DNA of 64,000 nucleotides, from assembly GCA_963971305.1 (NCBI GenBank), contig OZ020306.1, forward strand, positions 55,216,686 to 55,280,685, given 5' to 3'. The notes below the pieces were generated by a model that was not told the origin of the DNA, did not search any database, and saw nothing but the letters and a program-made list of their open reading frames with translations. Within the stretch, counting starts at the first letter, position 1. Every line of letters begins with the position of its first letter. Made by a program: the position numbers and the translations under genes. Positions 1 through 11,413 of the stretch are shown here, piece by piece. The DNA comes from Arcuatula senhousia. Taxonomy: Eukaryota; Mollusca; Bivalvia; Mytilida; Mytilidae.

Positions 1-402
1 TTGCTCCTCGGTTGCTGTCTTCACTCAAGAAATTTTACGGAAGACATCATGCACTTATAGACAAATATGGGATTTCGATCTCTCAGATGAGTGCAGATGT
101 TGGTTTGTCACAGGGTTTTGTTTTGTCTTCCTTTACCGGATTTGACACGCTGAATGGACTATTGGCAACGCGAAGGGTGTGCTATAGCAAGCAGGAACTG
201 CTTACTCTTCGGGAGCACCTGAGTTCACTCTTGTTTCGACCGGGGTTCGAGTTGTTGATTGATATTCAGTTATTTTGTGTTTCCATGTTTTACATGTTGT
301 CTGTTTTTGTACCGTTCTTGTTGGTGTTTATTGATTTTGTCTCTGCCCTTTCGGACTTTTGACATTCGGAAACCCCATTGGTACCTCTGCTTCTTTGTAA
401 TT
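1..402 (+). mobile_element. 5'-truncated retroelement fragment: reverse-transcriptase C-terminus plus 3' tail
   Basis: An open frame (12-362) starts with SSLKKFYGRHHALIDKYG, which resembles the C-terminal end of reverse-transcriptase proteins often predicted in bivalves. It then runs without a stop into a stretch (CYSKQELLTLREH and onward) that recurs elsewhere in the window as untranslated repeat. The same order, RT end then tail, is seen at 7608-8112. The tail ends near TGGTACCTCTGCTTCTTT. I read it as the 3' end of a retroelement inserted without its 5' part. The RT class (Penelope-like or other) is not settled from this fragment. It is cut by the window start. Confidence 0.6.
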
Positions 403-618
403 AAACGTGTATTTCACCATCAGATTTTCATTTATTAAAGACAGATAATACGTTTGAACAATAACGTTTGCATGTTTCGTCAAACATATCTAAACTTTTG
501 GGTACATCTTATTCTATTTTATGCTTTAAATTGTTGCAAGAAATAAATTATTTATTCATAAATTCAGTAAAACACTAGGGTCCTACATACATGTATAAAT
601 TACATATTTTTATTCCAG

Positions 619-3525
619 GTTTACACCGTCGTGGGAATTTACTGTGGTTGTGCCGTTGTGGCCTTTCTTATCATTGCATTTCTACTAGATAAAATCACAT
701 TAGATAAGAAAGCAAATGCTTCAGAAGACACCGGGATATCGATTCATTTATTTCTGTCCACTGCAAAGCATTGGATAGGTTCGAACGAACAGAAGTTGCT
801 GACGTTTTTGACCATATACAGCGGTATAGAACAGGCATTTGTTACTGGCGATTATACTAAAGTAAGACTTGAAAGATACTGGTACATGAAAAAAAGTTTG
901 AAATGTTTGATATGCATAGATAAATTCGATTTCAACGATTAATTCAGTAGACTAATTGGGGGTAACCTAGACAGCATTTGAAGGCCGATAATCAAAATTA
1001 TTGAAAGAGAAACGCTCATACTCAAAATGCTCGAACAGGGAAATCCAGCCCGAGAAAAGAAAAAGAATAAGAGAAAAACTAGCATTTGATTTCAAATGAA
1101 AACATAAAGGAATGTATTGTATTATAAAAATGGAGAAGTCTTGCAAAATATAGTCTCTACCAAAAAAGACAAGTATATAATATACGATATTGAGATGTGG
1201 AATAAGTGTACGCGACACAACAAACATAAACAAACAGCAATTCAAAAAATCACAACGGAAAACAGCAAGCAGTCTTCAACATGACCATAGGTCACTGCTT
1301 ACCGTCTTGCATTGGCCCAAGACTTATAATACAATACAAAAGTATCAAAACCAATCCCTAAATCATCAACGAAAGACTCAATTCTTGACATAAAACAGTT
1401 AACATAGAATGACAAGGACAAACAAAGGCTTTGGCAAAGTTTCCTGGCTTAGGACAGGCACATATAAAATGTGGAAAACTTCTTGAAAGTGCATAATAAA
1501 CAGATTTCAACAAAATAAAAACAAAATTTTAAGCATACATAGTCTCTAAGCATTCATAGACAACTGCACGTTTTGTCTGTTGAACATTCATTCAGAGACT
1601 ATCTGAATGTAAATAGGGGAAATAAAACACAAATTTGAAGAAAACACGAATGTGAATGTGAATAAGACAAAATACAAAATCTTGTTCTTTGTCATTTCAG
1701 TCCTACATCAGCTGTTCTATAGGAATCTGGAATGTCGGCTATGTCATGATATGTTATGGTGTTGTTGATGCTATTTGTTCGTTTGCTTTTGGTCGCCTTG
1801 TACAGTTTGTTGGTCATGCTCCATTTTTCCTTCTTGGTTTGTACTATTTAAGGGAGTACGAGCTTCAGAAATTGAACATTTTCGAGATTCTCTTCTTTTA
1901 TCCATTCAAATGCATTAAAAAAATTTCAACATGTTTTCTTAATATTTGTTCATAACTATTAAGAGAAGGTCATAATAAACACCCTATAACAATTTCATTC
2001 AATTCTAATTACAATTTCTATATTAAAACAGAAGACGAACTTTCAATGTATTTCCTATGAAAAATCTAGAGAAGTTTTTTTCCCGCCATATTTTTAGGTG
2101 CTTATATCTTGAATACGACTCCATGTTTTTGAAAACTTTTTTTATAAAGTCTAGCTATTTTGAGCTATTCTTTTCAAATTTTCTATTCTAAAAAACTTTC
2201 AATTACAAAAATTCTCAGGCTTGTACTCCCTTAAGCGAATACTCAGCAAAGAAAACAAATTATTTTGAGAGACTGTCTAGTCAGGATACTTGCAAACTTT
2301 TACTAATAGCAATATATCAGGCTTTGGTATGAATGGCTTAAAAAGAGAAAAAAAAATCTGTTGACATTATACATCTATTGACAAAGCGAGCATTAAGTTT
2401 TATGATTTTATGACCGATAAAACCTAAATATATCAAAGGCAAAAAGAGTTTTTTTTTAGTTAGAAATATATGCATAAGCCTTAATATAAAAATCTAAAGA
2501 AAAGTTTATTTGAACTCCTCAAGCCAAGTTAACATTTTTACCTGCACAGACATTTCAGGTAATTTAACTCAAATATTGAACTCTGTTTTATTTAAGCTTT
2601 TTTGGTACACGGAGGAACCCAGATAGCATTGTTTATGTGGCAGCCAGACCCAGACAACAGAATCCTGTTCTATGTATTTGCAGCATTGTGGGGAATGGGT
2701 GATGCAGTTATTCAGACACAAATTAATGGTTCGTTGTAAACATTTATTTGCATTAAAATGCCGTCATAACAAACCTTTCGGTTCTATTTCCAAACTATGC
2801 GCATAAAAAAAACTTTATATGGCATTTCATGACCCACGACATATTTTAAGAATTTAGGAATAAAAGTTTAAAACTTAATTCAAACAACAAAACTTTTCAT
2901 ATCAAAATGTTTTAAACGTATTCACGTAAAATGTAAGTAAAAAAATGCAATTATTTTTTAAATGCCTTGAATATGAAAACGGCTATGAAAACACAAATTT
3001 TAAATACAATTTTTTTTTAAGATGCAAAAAGATGCCAATACAACATTCGAATGTCAAAAGGTCAAAGACAAATCAATTAGCACGAACGAACAGCACGAAT
3101 TAGAAACAGAAAAACATTAATACACTCAAAAACAACTGAATAGTAATCAACAACGCGAACTCAAGTTTTAACAGTGAACTCGGGTGCTCCGGAAATATGC
3201 ACAAGTATATCTGAACATTTGTTTCCTTATGAATTCCTACTGGTTACATTAGAGGATACTTTAATGGATTTATTCTCGTCCCTTTTTAGCTTTATACGGA
3301 TATCTGTTCACAACAAACACTGAGGCTGCATTTGCTAACTACAGGTTATGGGAATCCCTAGGATTCATCATGGCGTTTGCATGGAGTGGATTTCTAGTGA
3401 CAAGGATCAAGTTGGGGCTCTGTATGGGATTTCTGGTCGTAGGAATGTTTTTCTATGTGCTAGTTGAAATCCAAGATCGACGAAAACGAAACGGTGGATT
3501 CAACTTGGAGAAAAGAAAGCAGTAA
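619..3525 (+). CDS. UNC93A: UNC93A-like membrane protein, copy 1 (C-terminal four exons; 5' part outside window)
   Basis: Exons 619-861, 1701-1836, 2597-2728 and 3290-3525 (stop TAA 3523-3525) are each bounded by AG and GT and join in frame (phases 0, 1, 1). They encode the C-terminal half of an UNC-93 protein, a 12-TM major-facilitator-like membrane protein. In worms UNC-93 regulates two-pore potassium channels; the role of UNC93A is poorly known. Family landmarks include IGIWNVGYVMICYGVVDA, LWGMGDAVIQTQIN, and YGYLFTTNTEAAFANYRLWE before the last membrane segments. The tail is basic (DRRKRNGGF). Exon lengths of 243, 136, 132 and 236 are the same as in the complete copy at 11414-16744. The first exons must lie upstream of position 1. 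No stop or frameshift is seen in these exons, so this copy is probably functional. Confidence 0.88.
1192..1345 (+). repeat. Short dispersed repeat (SINE-like), family with GATGTGGAATAAGTGTACG start
   Basis: Lies in the intron 862-1700 of UNC93A copy 1. The same 130-240 bp sequence occurs at 9197-9440 (-), 10229-10370, 22880-23025, 29390-29600 and 38480-38580 (-). Shared landmarks are GTGGAATAAGTGTACG, GACACAAC, GGAAAACAGCCAGCAG and TTCAA-TGACC. No tRNA-like promoter boxes are obvious, so SINE is a guess; it could be a MITE. Confidence 0.6.
3021..3200 (-). mobile_element. Retroelement 3' tail copy (minus strand), diverged
   Basis: Reverse-complement match to the tail at 150-402. It begins at the conserved 3' end and runs back through ATCAACAACGCGAACTCAAG and GGTGCTCCGGA. 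It sits in the intron 2729-3289 of UNC93A copy 1 and carries no RT coding. Confidence 0.6.
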
Positions 3526-3862
3526 AATTGCTCCAAGGACAGGGATAATAATAGTACATTGTATTTGTTTAAGATCTGATGTGTTTGGATTTTATATCCA
3601 CTGTTTTAATATTACATCTTATTTTGTAAAAATTGATAGCTTCATATGTAAATATTCATTTACAAACTGATGTTCATTATATGTAGATATTCATTATAAG
3701 AATAGAATAATATTTGCAGTTTTGTTATTTTAGTATTTTATAATTTAAAAAGGAATATGGATGATATATACATGAAGCTGGAACTATTCCAACGTTTGGT
3801 AGTCAGACTTGTCTGACACGAATTACCATAAAATTTCTAATATATTGTCGCTGAAATTTCCG
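3526..3862 (+). other. 3' flank/UTR of UNC93A copy 1
   Basis: AT-rich. It is visibly homologous to the sequence after copy 2 (16745-17000), for example the shared TAGTACATTGTATTTG, so the tandem duplication extended past the stop codon. No clear AATAAA was located. Confidence 0.6.
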
Positions 3863-3863
3863 A

Positions 3864-4110
3864 TTGTTAAATTCAAAATTGATAAAAACACCAGGTTTCT
3901 TTCCTTGTAATGCACATGGTCGATATCCTCGGTGCTGGATTTGGCTTCCTTGTTCGAACGTTTTGGTTTTGAGTACTTTTCGTTTTCAACTGTTTTGGAT
4001 TTTGACCTTCCAATGTTTTGGTTTAAATGCTACTGATGAGAGGTTACTCCTTGAAATATCGATATATAGCATATCAAAATTAACCGTTTATACCTGCATT
4101 TTGGTATTTG
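3864..4110. repeat. Diverged dispersed repeat of the GATGAG-tail class
   Basis: Pieces such as CATTTTGGTATTTGTA and AAATGCTACTGATGAGAGGTTAC recur near 7425-7470 and 41035-41075 and resemble the consensus seen at 18062-18290. A 147-codon open frame over it is not gene-like. Confidence 0.4.
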
Positions 4111-4307
4111 TAATTTTGATACAAAAAGATAATTACCAAAGAGATTCTAGGACTAAAATGGAATGTTGGATTAAAAAAAGTTTCATCCTACATGATTGCA
4201 TAATCTATATTTTTCATCTTTTATCTGCTGTGGTGAAATCATCACCTCCTTTCACAAATTACGTCTCCAAACAACGCCGTGTTTTGTGTTATCACCGGAC
4301 CAATTAG

Positions 4308-4401
4308 AATCGCAATGAAAGAGGTCAGTTTGATGCATAAAACCTGGTGCCGCTTACAGTTTCATTTGAATTGCATGTACCAAGCTAGGATTATTGCAAT
4401 T
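4308..4401 (-). repeat. Miniature element with GATCGCAATGG ends, diverged copy
   Basis: Starts AATCGCAATGAAAGAGG and ends near GATTATTGCAATTT. This matches the reverse orientation of 48368-48461, whose two ends are inverted repeats of GATCGCAATG. Confidence 0.45.
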
Positions 4402-4915
4402 TCTCTGGCATGTCTTGCCTTCTTGTGCCTTTTTTTCTTCGACATCTGACATTTAGAAATTTTATTGGAATTCGAATAATGACCGCAAACAAAATGAAAA
4501 AGTAATAGAAAAGCATCCACTATACATTTTAAGACACAAAATTAAGTGCTAGAATAAGATGCATTCATAACATTCTTAAAAATAACCATTGCCATGAGTT
4601 TCGACTAGAAATTAGAGAACACGTTTTGGATGAAAAGATTTACAAAGAACAAAAAGAACGATGAACGGATGTGTACAATGAACGTCAGGATAAAAATGTT
4701 ATTTATTTTGATGGGTGCGTTGCAGACGGCTTTAGGGGTTTAGAAAAATGTAGTTGTTTCTATAAGTTGTGTCGTCGATTTAAAAGATCCATACACGAAC
4801 TAAAAACGAAAGGGCTTAAATCCTTCTATCTTTTGAAAAATGCCACATTGAACCTATCGTGTAAGCTTTTTAAATCTTAAATTTAATTTAAAAAGAAGTT
4901 GTTTTTTTGTCTTTG
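4402..4915. other. Intergenic sequence, nothing recognised
   Basis: AT-rich sequence with short open frames lacking codon structure. No repeat shared with the rest of the window was noticed. Confidence 0.4.
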
Positions 4916-5950
4916 TTAAAGGGTAAGTTCACGATTTTTGACATATGGTCTTAAATTGTCCAGAACAATGTTTTATAACAGTGTGCAAATTTTTTCTCTC
5001 ATAACTTAACTTATAACAAAGATATTGGGGATTATTTATTTGAAATAGTCCCCTACTCTACATGATCGTAGATGAGGGGACTAGTTAAGTTGATCAGAAT
5101 CTCTACGAGGTAGCAAAAAATCATTTAAGTGATCATGTGGTATGTCCAATAACCAACAAAATAATTGAAATAATCAAAAGTCGACAAGATCATTTAATAT
5201 TTTCAAATTAATTTCTATGTAAAAATCTATTAAAAAATATTTTATTAATCTATTATCTTTATCTTGTAAATTTAACTTTATAATCAATTAATTGAAATTA
5301 AAATCATACTATTAGATTTTTTTTTCTATTTACTATAAAGAAAAAAGTTGTGTATTAAAATGTGAGCCATTATATTTCATTGAAAATAATTGTGATATAT
5401 TTATGTAAATTACAGGTACTAGTAATCCTTTTTCTAACCCCCACTGGGTTTGTAACAAGTGTTAATTAATGTGAATTTATTGTCATTGTCTCTCAGCAGG
5501 TCCCCTTTGTAATGGTTAGGTAAACATAAATGTAATTAGTCACAGCTGACTTAGGGTGAAATAAACAAGAAATTCTTATTATCAATACCTACAGGTGTCA
5601 AAACCTAGTATACAAACATTCAGAAACAAAATTTTATGTACTAAATCATTTTATTTTCATTCTAGCATTTAAAACAATAATGTGATTTATATCCAAGATT
5701 ATCACAACACAACATGACTTAAATTATTAAGAATGACTTATCTAAATTGATTTTTATATCAAAAAATCATTATTACTAATTAAAGAATAACTCAATTTTG
5801 TTAATTTAAATAAGGATTTTCTATTACTTATTTAAAATGCATAAATAGATGCACACAAAAAATATTATATATATTGGGAATTCAATAATTAGGTAAATGG
5901 TGGGTCACTGTCAAAAAGAGACTTTGTGGTATTCAGATGTTTTGTGTTAT

Positions 5951-7241
5951 TATACCCCACGCAACGAAGTTGCGAAGGGTATAATGTTTTTGACTGGTCC
6001 GTCCGTCCGTCCGTCAGTCTGTGATCAAAGTTTGTAATCGCAACTCCTCTTAAACTACTGAACAGAATTTAACGAAACTTGGTATGCAAGAAGGACACCA
6101 TATGTAGTTGTGCATATTACCAGGAATTTTTGATCCGCAAATTTTTGTGGGAGTTATGGCCCTTTTGGACTTAGAAATTTGCATTAAATCATGATTACAG
6201 TTTGTAATCGCAACTCCTCTCAAACTACTGAACAGAATTTAACGAAACTTGGTATGCAAGAAGGACACCATATGGTGTTGTGCATATTACAAGGAATTTT
6301 TTATCCGCAAATTTTTGTGGGAGTTATGGCCCTTTTGGACTTAGAAATTTGCATTAAATCATGATTACAGTTTGTAATCGCAACTCCTCTCAAACTACTG
6401 AACAGAATTTAACGAAACTTGGTATGCAAGAAGGACACCATATGTAGTTGTGCATATTACCAGGAATTTTTGATCCGCAAATTTTTGTGGGAGTTATGGC
6501 CCTTTTGGACTTAGAAATTTGCATTAAATCATGATTACAGTTTGTAATCGCAACTCCTCTCAAACTACTGAACAGAATTTAAGGAAACTTGGTATGCAAG
6601 AAGGACACCATATGTTGTTGTGCATATTACCAGGAATTTTTTATCCGCAAATTTTTGTGGGAGTTATGGCCCTTTTGGACTTAGAAATTGGCATTAAATC
6701 ATGATTACAGTTTGTAATCGCAACTCCTCTTAAACTACTGAACAGAATTTAAGGAAACTTGGTATGCAAGAAGGGCACCATATGTAGTTGTGCATATTAC
6801 CAGGAATTTTTGATCCGCAAATTTTTGTGGGAGTTATGGCCCATTTTGGACTTCGAAATTTGCAAAAAAATCCTGATTTTAGTTTGTGAAGGCAAATCCT
6901 CTTAAACTACTGAACAGAATTTAAAGAAACTTTGTATGTAAGAAGTACACCATATGAAGTTGTGCATATTACCAGAAATTTTTGATCCACAAATTTTTGT
7001 GGGAGTTATTACCCTTGGGACTTAGAAATTAGCTGAAAATCTTTCTTACAGTTTGTGATTGCAACTCCTCTGAAACTACTGAACAGAATTTAACAAAACA
7101 TAGTTTGTAAGAAACATAACATATGTTACTACTGTGTATGTTATAACATATTTTTAATTCGCAAAAAGTTTACGAGCTCCAGGTTAATTTATATAGTCAA
7201 ATAGCAGAACGCGTGGGGTATGTGAGCGTGCTCACCAAGGT
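5951..7241 (+). mobile_element. Pearl/Helentron-like non-autonomous element with tandem core
   Basis: The left end TATACCCCACGC (5951) is mirrored by GCGTGGGGTAT (7211-7221). It is followed at once by the hairpin GTGAGC-GT-GCTCAC (7222-7235). A GTCCGTCCGTCC microsatellite lies at 5999-6013, followed by about seven 170-bp units. Subterminal inverted repeats, a 3' hairpin, a microsatellite and an internal tandem array are the plan described for bivalve pearl elements and Helentron-associated elements. The exact outer 3' border is uncertain by a few bases. Confidence 0.6.
6031..7195. repeat. 170-bp tandem repeat, about seven units
   Basis: TTTGTAATCG starts at 6031, 6201, 6371, 6541 and 6711, giving an exact 170-bp period. 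Two diverged units follow, near 6883 and 7052. The first five units are near identical and the last two decay towards the right end, so expansion was recent and one-sided. Confidence 0.92.
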
Positions 7242-7607
7242 TCTTTCATTTAAAATGACAGCAACCAAAACATAAAAAATAAAATTCCATATTTGTCAGC
7301 TTATTAAATTGAATATAAAAGTTTAAATGATATAGTATGATTTGCTAATGCATTAGAAATCATATGACAAATTTTAATTTTTTTGTGAACTTTCCCTTTA
7401 AAAGAACTTCTTGTTTGGAACATTGATTCAAATGCTCCTGACGAAAGGTTACCCAACAAAATCATGATGCTTAAAAAGCATAATCAAATTAACAATTGTA
7501 AAGACTCCCGATTTAGTAATCTGTTTCAACAACTGTAATAAGCAACGTGAACTAAAGTTGAATTGTAATGGACTAAAGTTTTCCGGAGAGGTAACAATTT
7601 CTGTCTG

Positions 7608-8112
7608 TTGATTCGTTATTCCAGAGAATGTGGGACGTATTACGTCTTCCTTAATAGAGCTTCACGGCTGACAAGCAAATTGGTAACACTGGGGTACGTT
7701 GCTCCCAATTTGTTGTCATCACTCATAAAATTTTACGGAAGATATCATGTGCTTGTAGACAAATACGGGATTTCTTTCTCTCAGATGAGCACAGACGTTG
7801 GATTGACATAGAGTTTGGTAATGTCATCCTTTTTGACCAACACTAAATCAATCTTTGGCAACGTGACGAGTGTGAGTGTGCTTTAGCAAGTAGAAACTGT
7901 TTACTATTCCTGAGCACCTGGGTTTATTCCTTTTTGGACGTTCACGTTGCTGAATGTGGTTTTGTTGTTTTGTATGTGCTATTTTGTTTTTGTTTGTTTT
8001 GAGATTTGTTTCGTTGTGATGATTTTTTTTTGTCTACCGATTTTGTCCGTTTCTTTTCGGTAAAATGATGTTTTATTACCCCTTTGGTACACCTTTGCTT
8101 CTTTCTCCGAAA
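7608..8112 (+). mobile_element. 5'-truncated retroelement: RT C-terminus plus 3' tail
   Basis: Frame 7608-7811 reads IRYSRECGTYYVFLNRASRL, then GYVAPNLLSSLIKFYGR and ISFSQMSTDVGLT before a stop. This has the order of the end of a reverse-transcriptase protein (compare QLIRYTRACTHFTDFLIR in 52065-52401). It is followed by the same tail as 150-402, ending TTTGGTACACCTTTGCTTCTTT (8091-8112). This copy shows that the tail is the element's 3' UTR. Confidence 0.65.
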
Positions 8113-9196
8113 GGCAACAATTCCTGTCTGTCATGACACTTTCGTCACGTTGTCAACGATCAATTTAAAGTTAAAAAGACGACAATACAAATACTACAAC
8201 CAATCAGCATCTGTAATAATTTGAGACATAAAAATTCCATATTTGTCTTGATGCCTTTTGCAAAATGTCTTGCTTTTACGACAACAAAAAATAAAACACC
8301 AGATTTCTGTTTTTATAATGCAGATGGTTAATAAACTTTTTGATAGATCTGACTTCACATTTATTTCTAGATGATATCTTTATTTTGTTTTGGTGCATTG
8401 GATAACTTCCAGTTATTTATACCCCAAATGTAATGCTTAATCTGGTCACGCGACTAGCCCAGATTCTATATCTATTAGATTTAAGGTTTCATTCGGTTTT
8501 TTTTTTGGCTCGATCAACGCTTAAGGTAAGAATAGGTTAATTCTATCATCTATGTATTGTTGTGAAAATTAGGGAATTCATTTGAAATTATTCTACATTT
8601 GTCATCATTAAAACGATTGTTGAAAAAAGAATTATTGTCACATCATTTTCACATAAACATATACACTGTTTGTTTATATGTTAGAATTTTGAAAAGGCAT
8701 TACAAATCAATGTCAGTATATTATGTCTTCATATATGTTACAATCGGTATCGCTAATAAATGCTACCGGTTCTCCGAATTTTGAATAGAATTTGGTTGGA
8801 ATTAATATTTTTATGGAATCCACATTCCTGTTCAACCAAAATATGTTAAGGTGGCAAAGAGTTACCTTCGTCGAAGTGTGTTTACCCTTAGATACGAGCT
8901 AATCTTAGTTTCTCACAAATTAAAGTCAATAACTTTCATTCTTTTTTAATGGTTAAAAATAGTTTAGCACAGTTGTGAAAATATACTTAAGGCTTTTTTA
9001 CAATTGCAGGTTACAAAAATATCACTGACTGTCAAAACTACAAACTGAAGTGATTGTCCATTTTAATGAGTCTTATATATAAAGATATAATAGAAGATAT
9101 TGCCACATTTTAAATGTGCCTATCCTTAGCCAGGAATCTTTATGTAAGCTTATGTTTGTATTTCGTCGAATTTATGTTAATTTTTTTTGTCAAGAA
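8113..9196. other. Intergenic, scattered repeat scraps
   Basis: Holds a weak match (8270-8340) to the repeat at 3880-3920. Otherwise it is AT-rich sequence with no coding potential. The 61-codon frame at 8599-8784 has no recognisable features. Confidence 0.4.
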
Positions 9197-9440
9197 GAGG
9201 GTCTTTCATTGCACTTTAAGATTAGGCTTGAACCAAATGTAGTTTATTTTCAATCCAAGGCCTATTGAAAAAGAGCGAGCAGCGACCACTGGCCATATTG
9301 AAGGCTGCTGGCCGTTTTCCATTGTGGATTTTTTAAATTGTTGTTTAGATTGTAGGTTGTGTCCTGTACACTTATTCCACACCTCGTTATCTTCTATTTT
9401 TATTGAGCTGCTACATGTATTGCTAGTCATGGTCCTTTGG
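9197..9440 (-). repeat. Short dispersed repeat (SINE-like), minus strand
   Basis: Reverse complement of the copy at 29390-29600, including the outer part GTCTTTCATTGCAC, so this is one of the longer copies. Landmarks: CTTATTCCACACCTCG and GGCTGCTGGCCGTTTTCC. Confidence 0.65.
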
Positions 9441-9679
9441 TCCTTTGATTCATTTTAAAGTGTAGTGCGAAATGCCTACTACAAGCGTTAATGACAGCGA
9501 GAGTACAGTATAAAGTTTTTTTGTGTACTTAAGACCTACCATGAAGTATCTTTTTGTTTTCAAAAACGACGTAGAGCACATCTTTTTTACCTAACAACTA
9601 TCTCACTTGAGTGGTATTTAATTATGTAAGATTGTTAGTTTCTTTCTATTAAGGTTACATCATATCTTAGATAGACTAC

Positions 9680-10200
9680 TGGGATTTTCATAATGTTGAC
9701 ATAGCTTCTGACAGGGATTCTAAAACCGAAGTACTTTACTATGAATCAAGAGAAAACTTTAAACTAAAATAAGTACTTGTTATCTTTTTAGTCTTCAGTA
9801 TAACACCGAAGCCCCTTTGTTCCAACATGGGTGAGACAGGAACCAGATCATCCATCGGAATACTATGTTCTTTGACACCAATGGATGCTAGGATAAAAAT
9901 ATTATACTGAAAAGTATGCACATTCAGCAAGAAATGGATAAAAATTGCCATTTTATTTTTGTTTGTAGAATATCAAGAATATATTTGGTAGGGAGTGAAA
10001 CATTTCAAATAGGTATGATTAACACACATTGTTGGTACGACTTAATCTTCAAGTTTTATTTTCAGAATTTTAATGTCGATGTGTTTAATTTTTATTTTAG
10101 TTGATGGATAATAGTTAAGCATCTGTTTGGCAGCGTAAACAGGCAAATGCCTCAAAATTAAAACCAGGGTTTTAACTCAGGTTGAAGTGTTTTAGTAGTT
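9680..10200. repeat. Direct duplication, left copy (about 0.5 kb)
   Basis: Matches 10361-11140 base for base over long stretches, for example CAGGAACCAGATCATCCATC and GCACATTCAGCAAGA. It lies upstream of UNC93A copy 2. The left copy is uninterrupted from the repeat to its end near 10200; a short dispersed repeat separates the two copies. Confidence 0.8.
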
Positions 10201-10228
10201 TCAACAATTATTTTCACAATATAAGATG

Positions 10229-10370
10229 ATGAAATGTGGAATAAGTGTACGATATACAACCTTCAATGTAAATGACAATTACAAAAATCCACAAATGGAA
10301 AACAGTCAGCAGCTTTCAATGTGACCAGTGGTTGCTGCTTGCTGTTTTTCAACTGTTGTTTAATTTCAAT
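10229..10370 (+). repeat. Short dispersed repeat (SINE-like)
   Basis: GATGTGGAATAAGTGTACGA start, with AAAACAGTCAGCAG and TTCAATGTGACCAG inside. It lies exactly between the two halves of the local direct duplication. Confidence 0.6.
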
Positions 10371-11140
10371 AATATTAACATAACTTATAACAGGGATTCT
10401 ACAACCGAATTACTTTATTTTGAATCAAGAGAAAACTTTAAACTAAAATAAGTACTTGTAATCTTTTCGGTGTTCAGTATAACACCTAAAGCCCTTGTTC
10501 CAACATGGATGAGACAGGAACCAGATCATCCATCGGAATACTATGTTCTTTGACACCAATGGATGCTAGGATCAAAATATTATACTGAAAAGTATGCACA
10601 TTCAGCAAGATATAGAAAGACAAAAATTTCCATATTATTTTTGTTTGTAGAATATCAAGAATATATTTAGTAGGAAGCGAAAAAATTGAGGGGGCGATGG
10701 GTTTATTTCGTTCTCCGTTATTGGCAATTCTTATTTTCCTTGAATTGTGATTTGTTGAAATATTTTTCCGTGCATCGTTATTGGATATTGCACGTGAACC
10801 GTTCTCAGCAAAGTTTTTTGTCCGTGATTCGTTTTAGGCATGCTTTACAGTAATACACAGTCAAACTTTTATCCATGAACAAAAATTTAGCCATATTTCC
10901 GTGTTTCGTTATTTGCATTTTATTCTTCGTGATTCGTGATCAGGACCCCACATCAGGATCCCCAAGTATGATAATTACACATTGTTGTATGATTTAATCT
11001 TCAAGTTTTTAATGTCGATGGGTGTTTTTAAATTTCAGTTGATGGATAGTATAGTAAAGTAACTTTTGGGCAGCTTAAACAGGCATATGTTACAAATTAA
11101 ACTCGTGGTTTAAACTCAGGCTAAATGTTACAGTTGTAAG
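10361..11140. repeat. Direct duplication, right copy, interrupted by an insertion
   Basis: Second copy of 9680-10200. Homology stops near 10685 and resumes near 10965 (TATGATAATTACACATTGTT). The intervening 280 bp (GGGGGCGATGGG to CATCAGGATCCCC) is absent from the left copy and repeats CGTGATTCGT-like motifs, so it is an insertion into this copy only. Confidence 0.7.
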
Positions 11141-11413
11141 AACAATTATTATATTCCATATTTTAACTTAACTAAACGTTAAAAAGCCAAATAAGTAAAA
11201 AGGTATGATAGTATTCCTCTATTTCAAACACGTCTTTCGTCCAAAGCATAAAAGCCTATTAAACTTCCGATATTTATATCATACGCTAAACGTTGACGAT
11301 ATAAAAAACACCATAATAGATTTATAAAACATGTGGAATGTAAGAAAGGGGATCTGGCACCAGAGTTTCATAGTGGAGACCATAACCCAGATGAAAAACA
11401 GCCGTCATACACC

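Larger units (their letters stand above)
4916..7401. mobile_element. Inverted-repeat DNA element with TTAA target duplication (piggyBac-like, non-autonomous)
   Basis: TTAA at 4916-4919 and 7398-7401 brackets inverted ends: AGGGTAAGTTCAC at 4920 and GTGAACTTTCCCT ending 7397. Homology continues inward (TTTTTGACATATGG against the reverse of TCATATGACAAATTTTAA). TTAA duplication is the piggyBac hallmark. There is no transposase reading frame inside. The body is very AT-rich, with a short hairpin (AGTCCCCTA ... GAGGGGACT, about 5047-5084). Much of its length is a later nested insertion (5951-7241). Confidence 0.6.

Noticed and set aside
3864..4307. 147-codon frame after UNC93A copy 1
   Set aside because: Covers dispersed-repeat sequence, with no domain, no splice context and no conserved copy.
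6031..7195. Regular repeats as a CRISPR-like array
   Set aside because: The whole 170-bp unit is repeated with no variable spacers, and the genome is animal.
11331..11413. Earlier start for UNC93A copy 2 (frame open from 11297)
   Set aside because: No in-frame ATG before 11414, which has a good context and gives the usual family length. A spliced upstream exon cannot be fully excluded.
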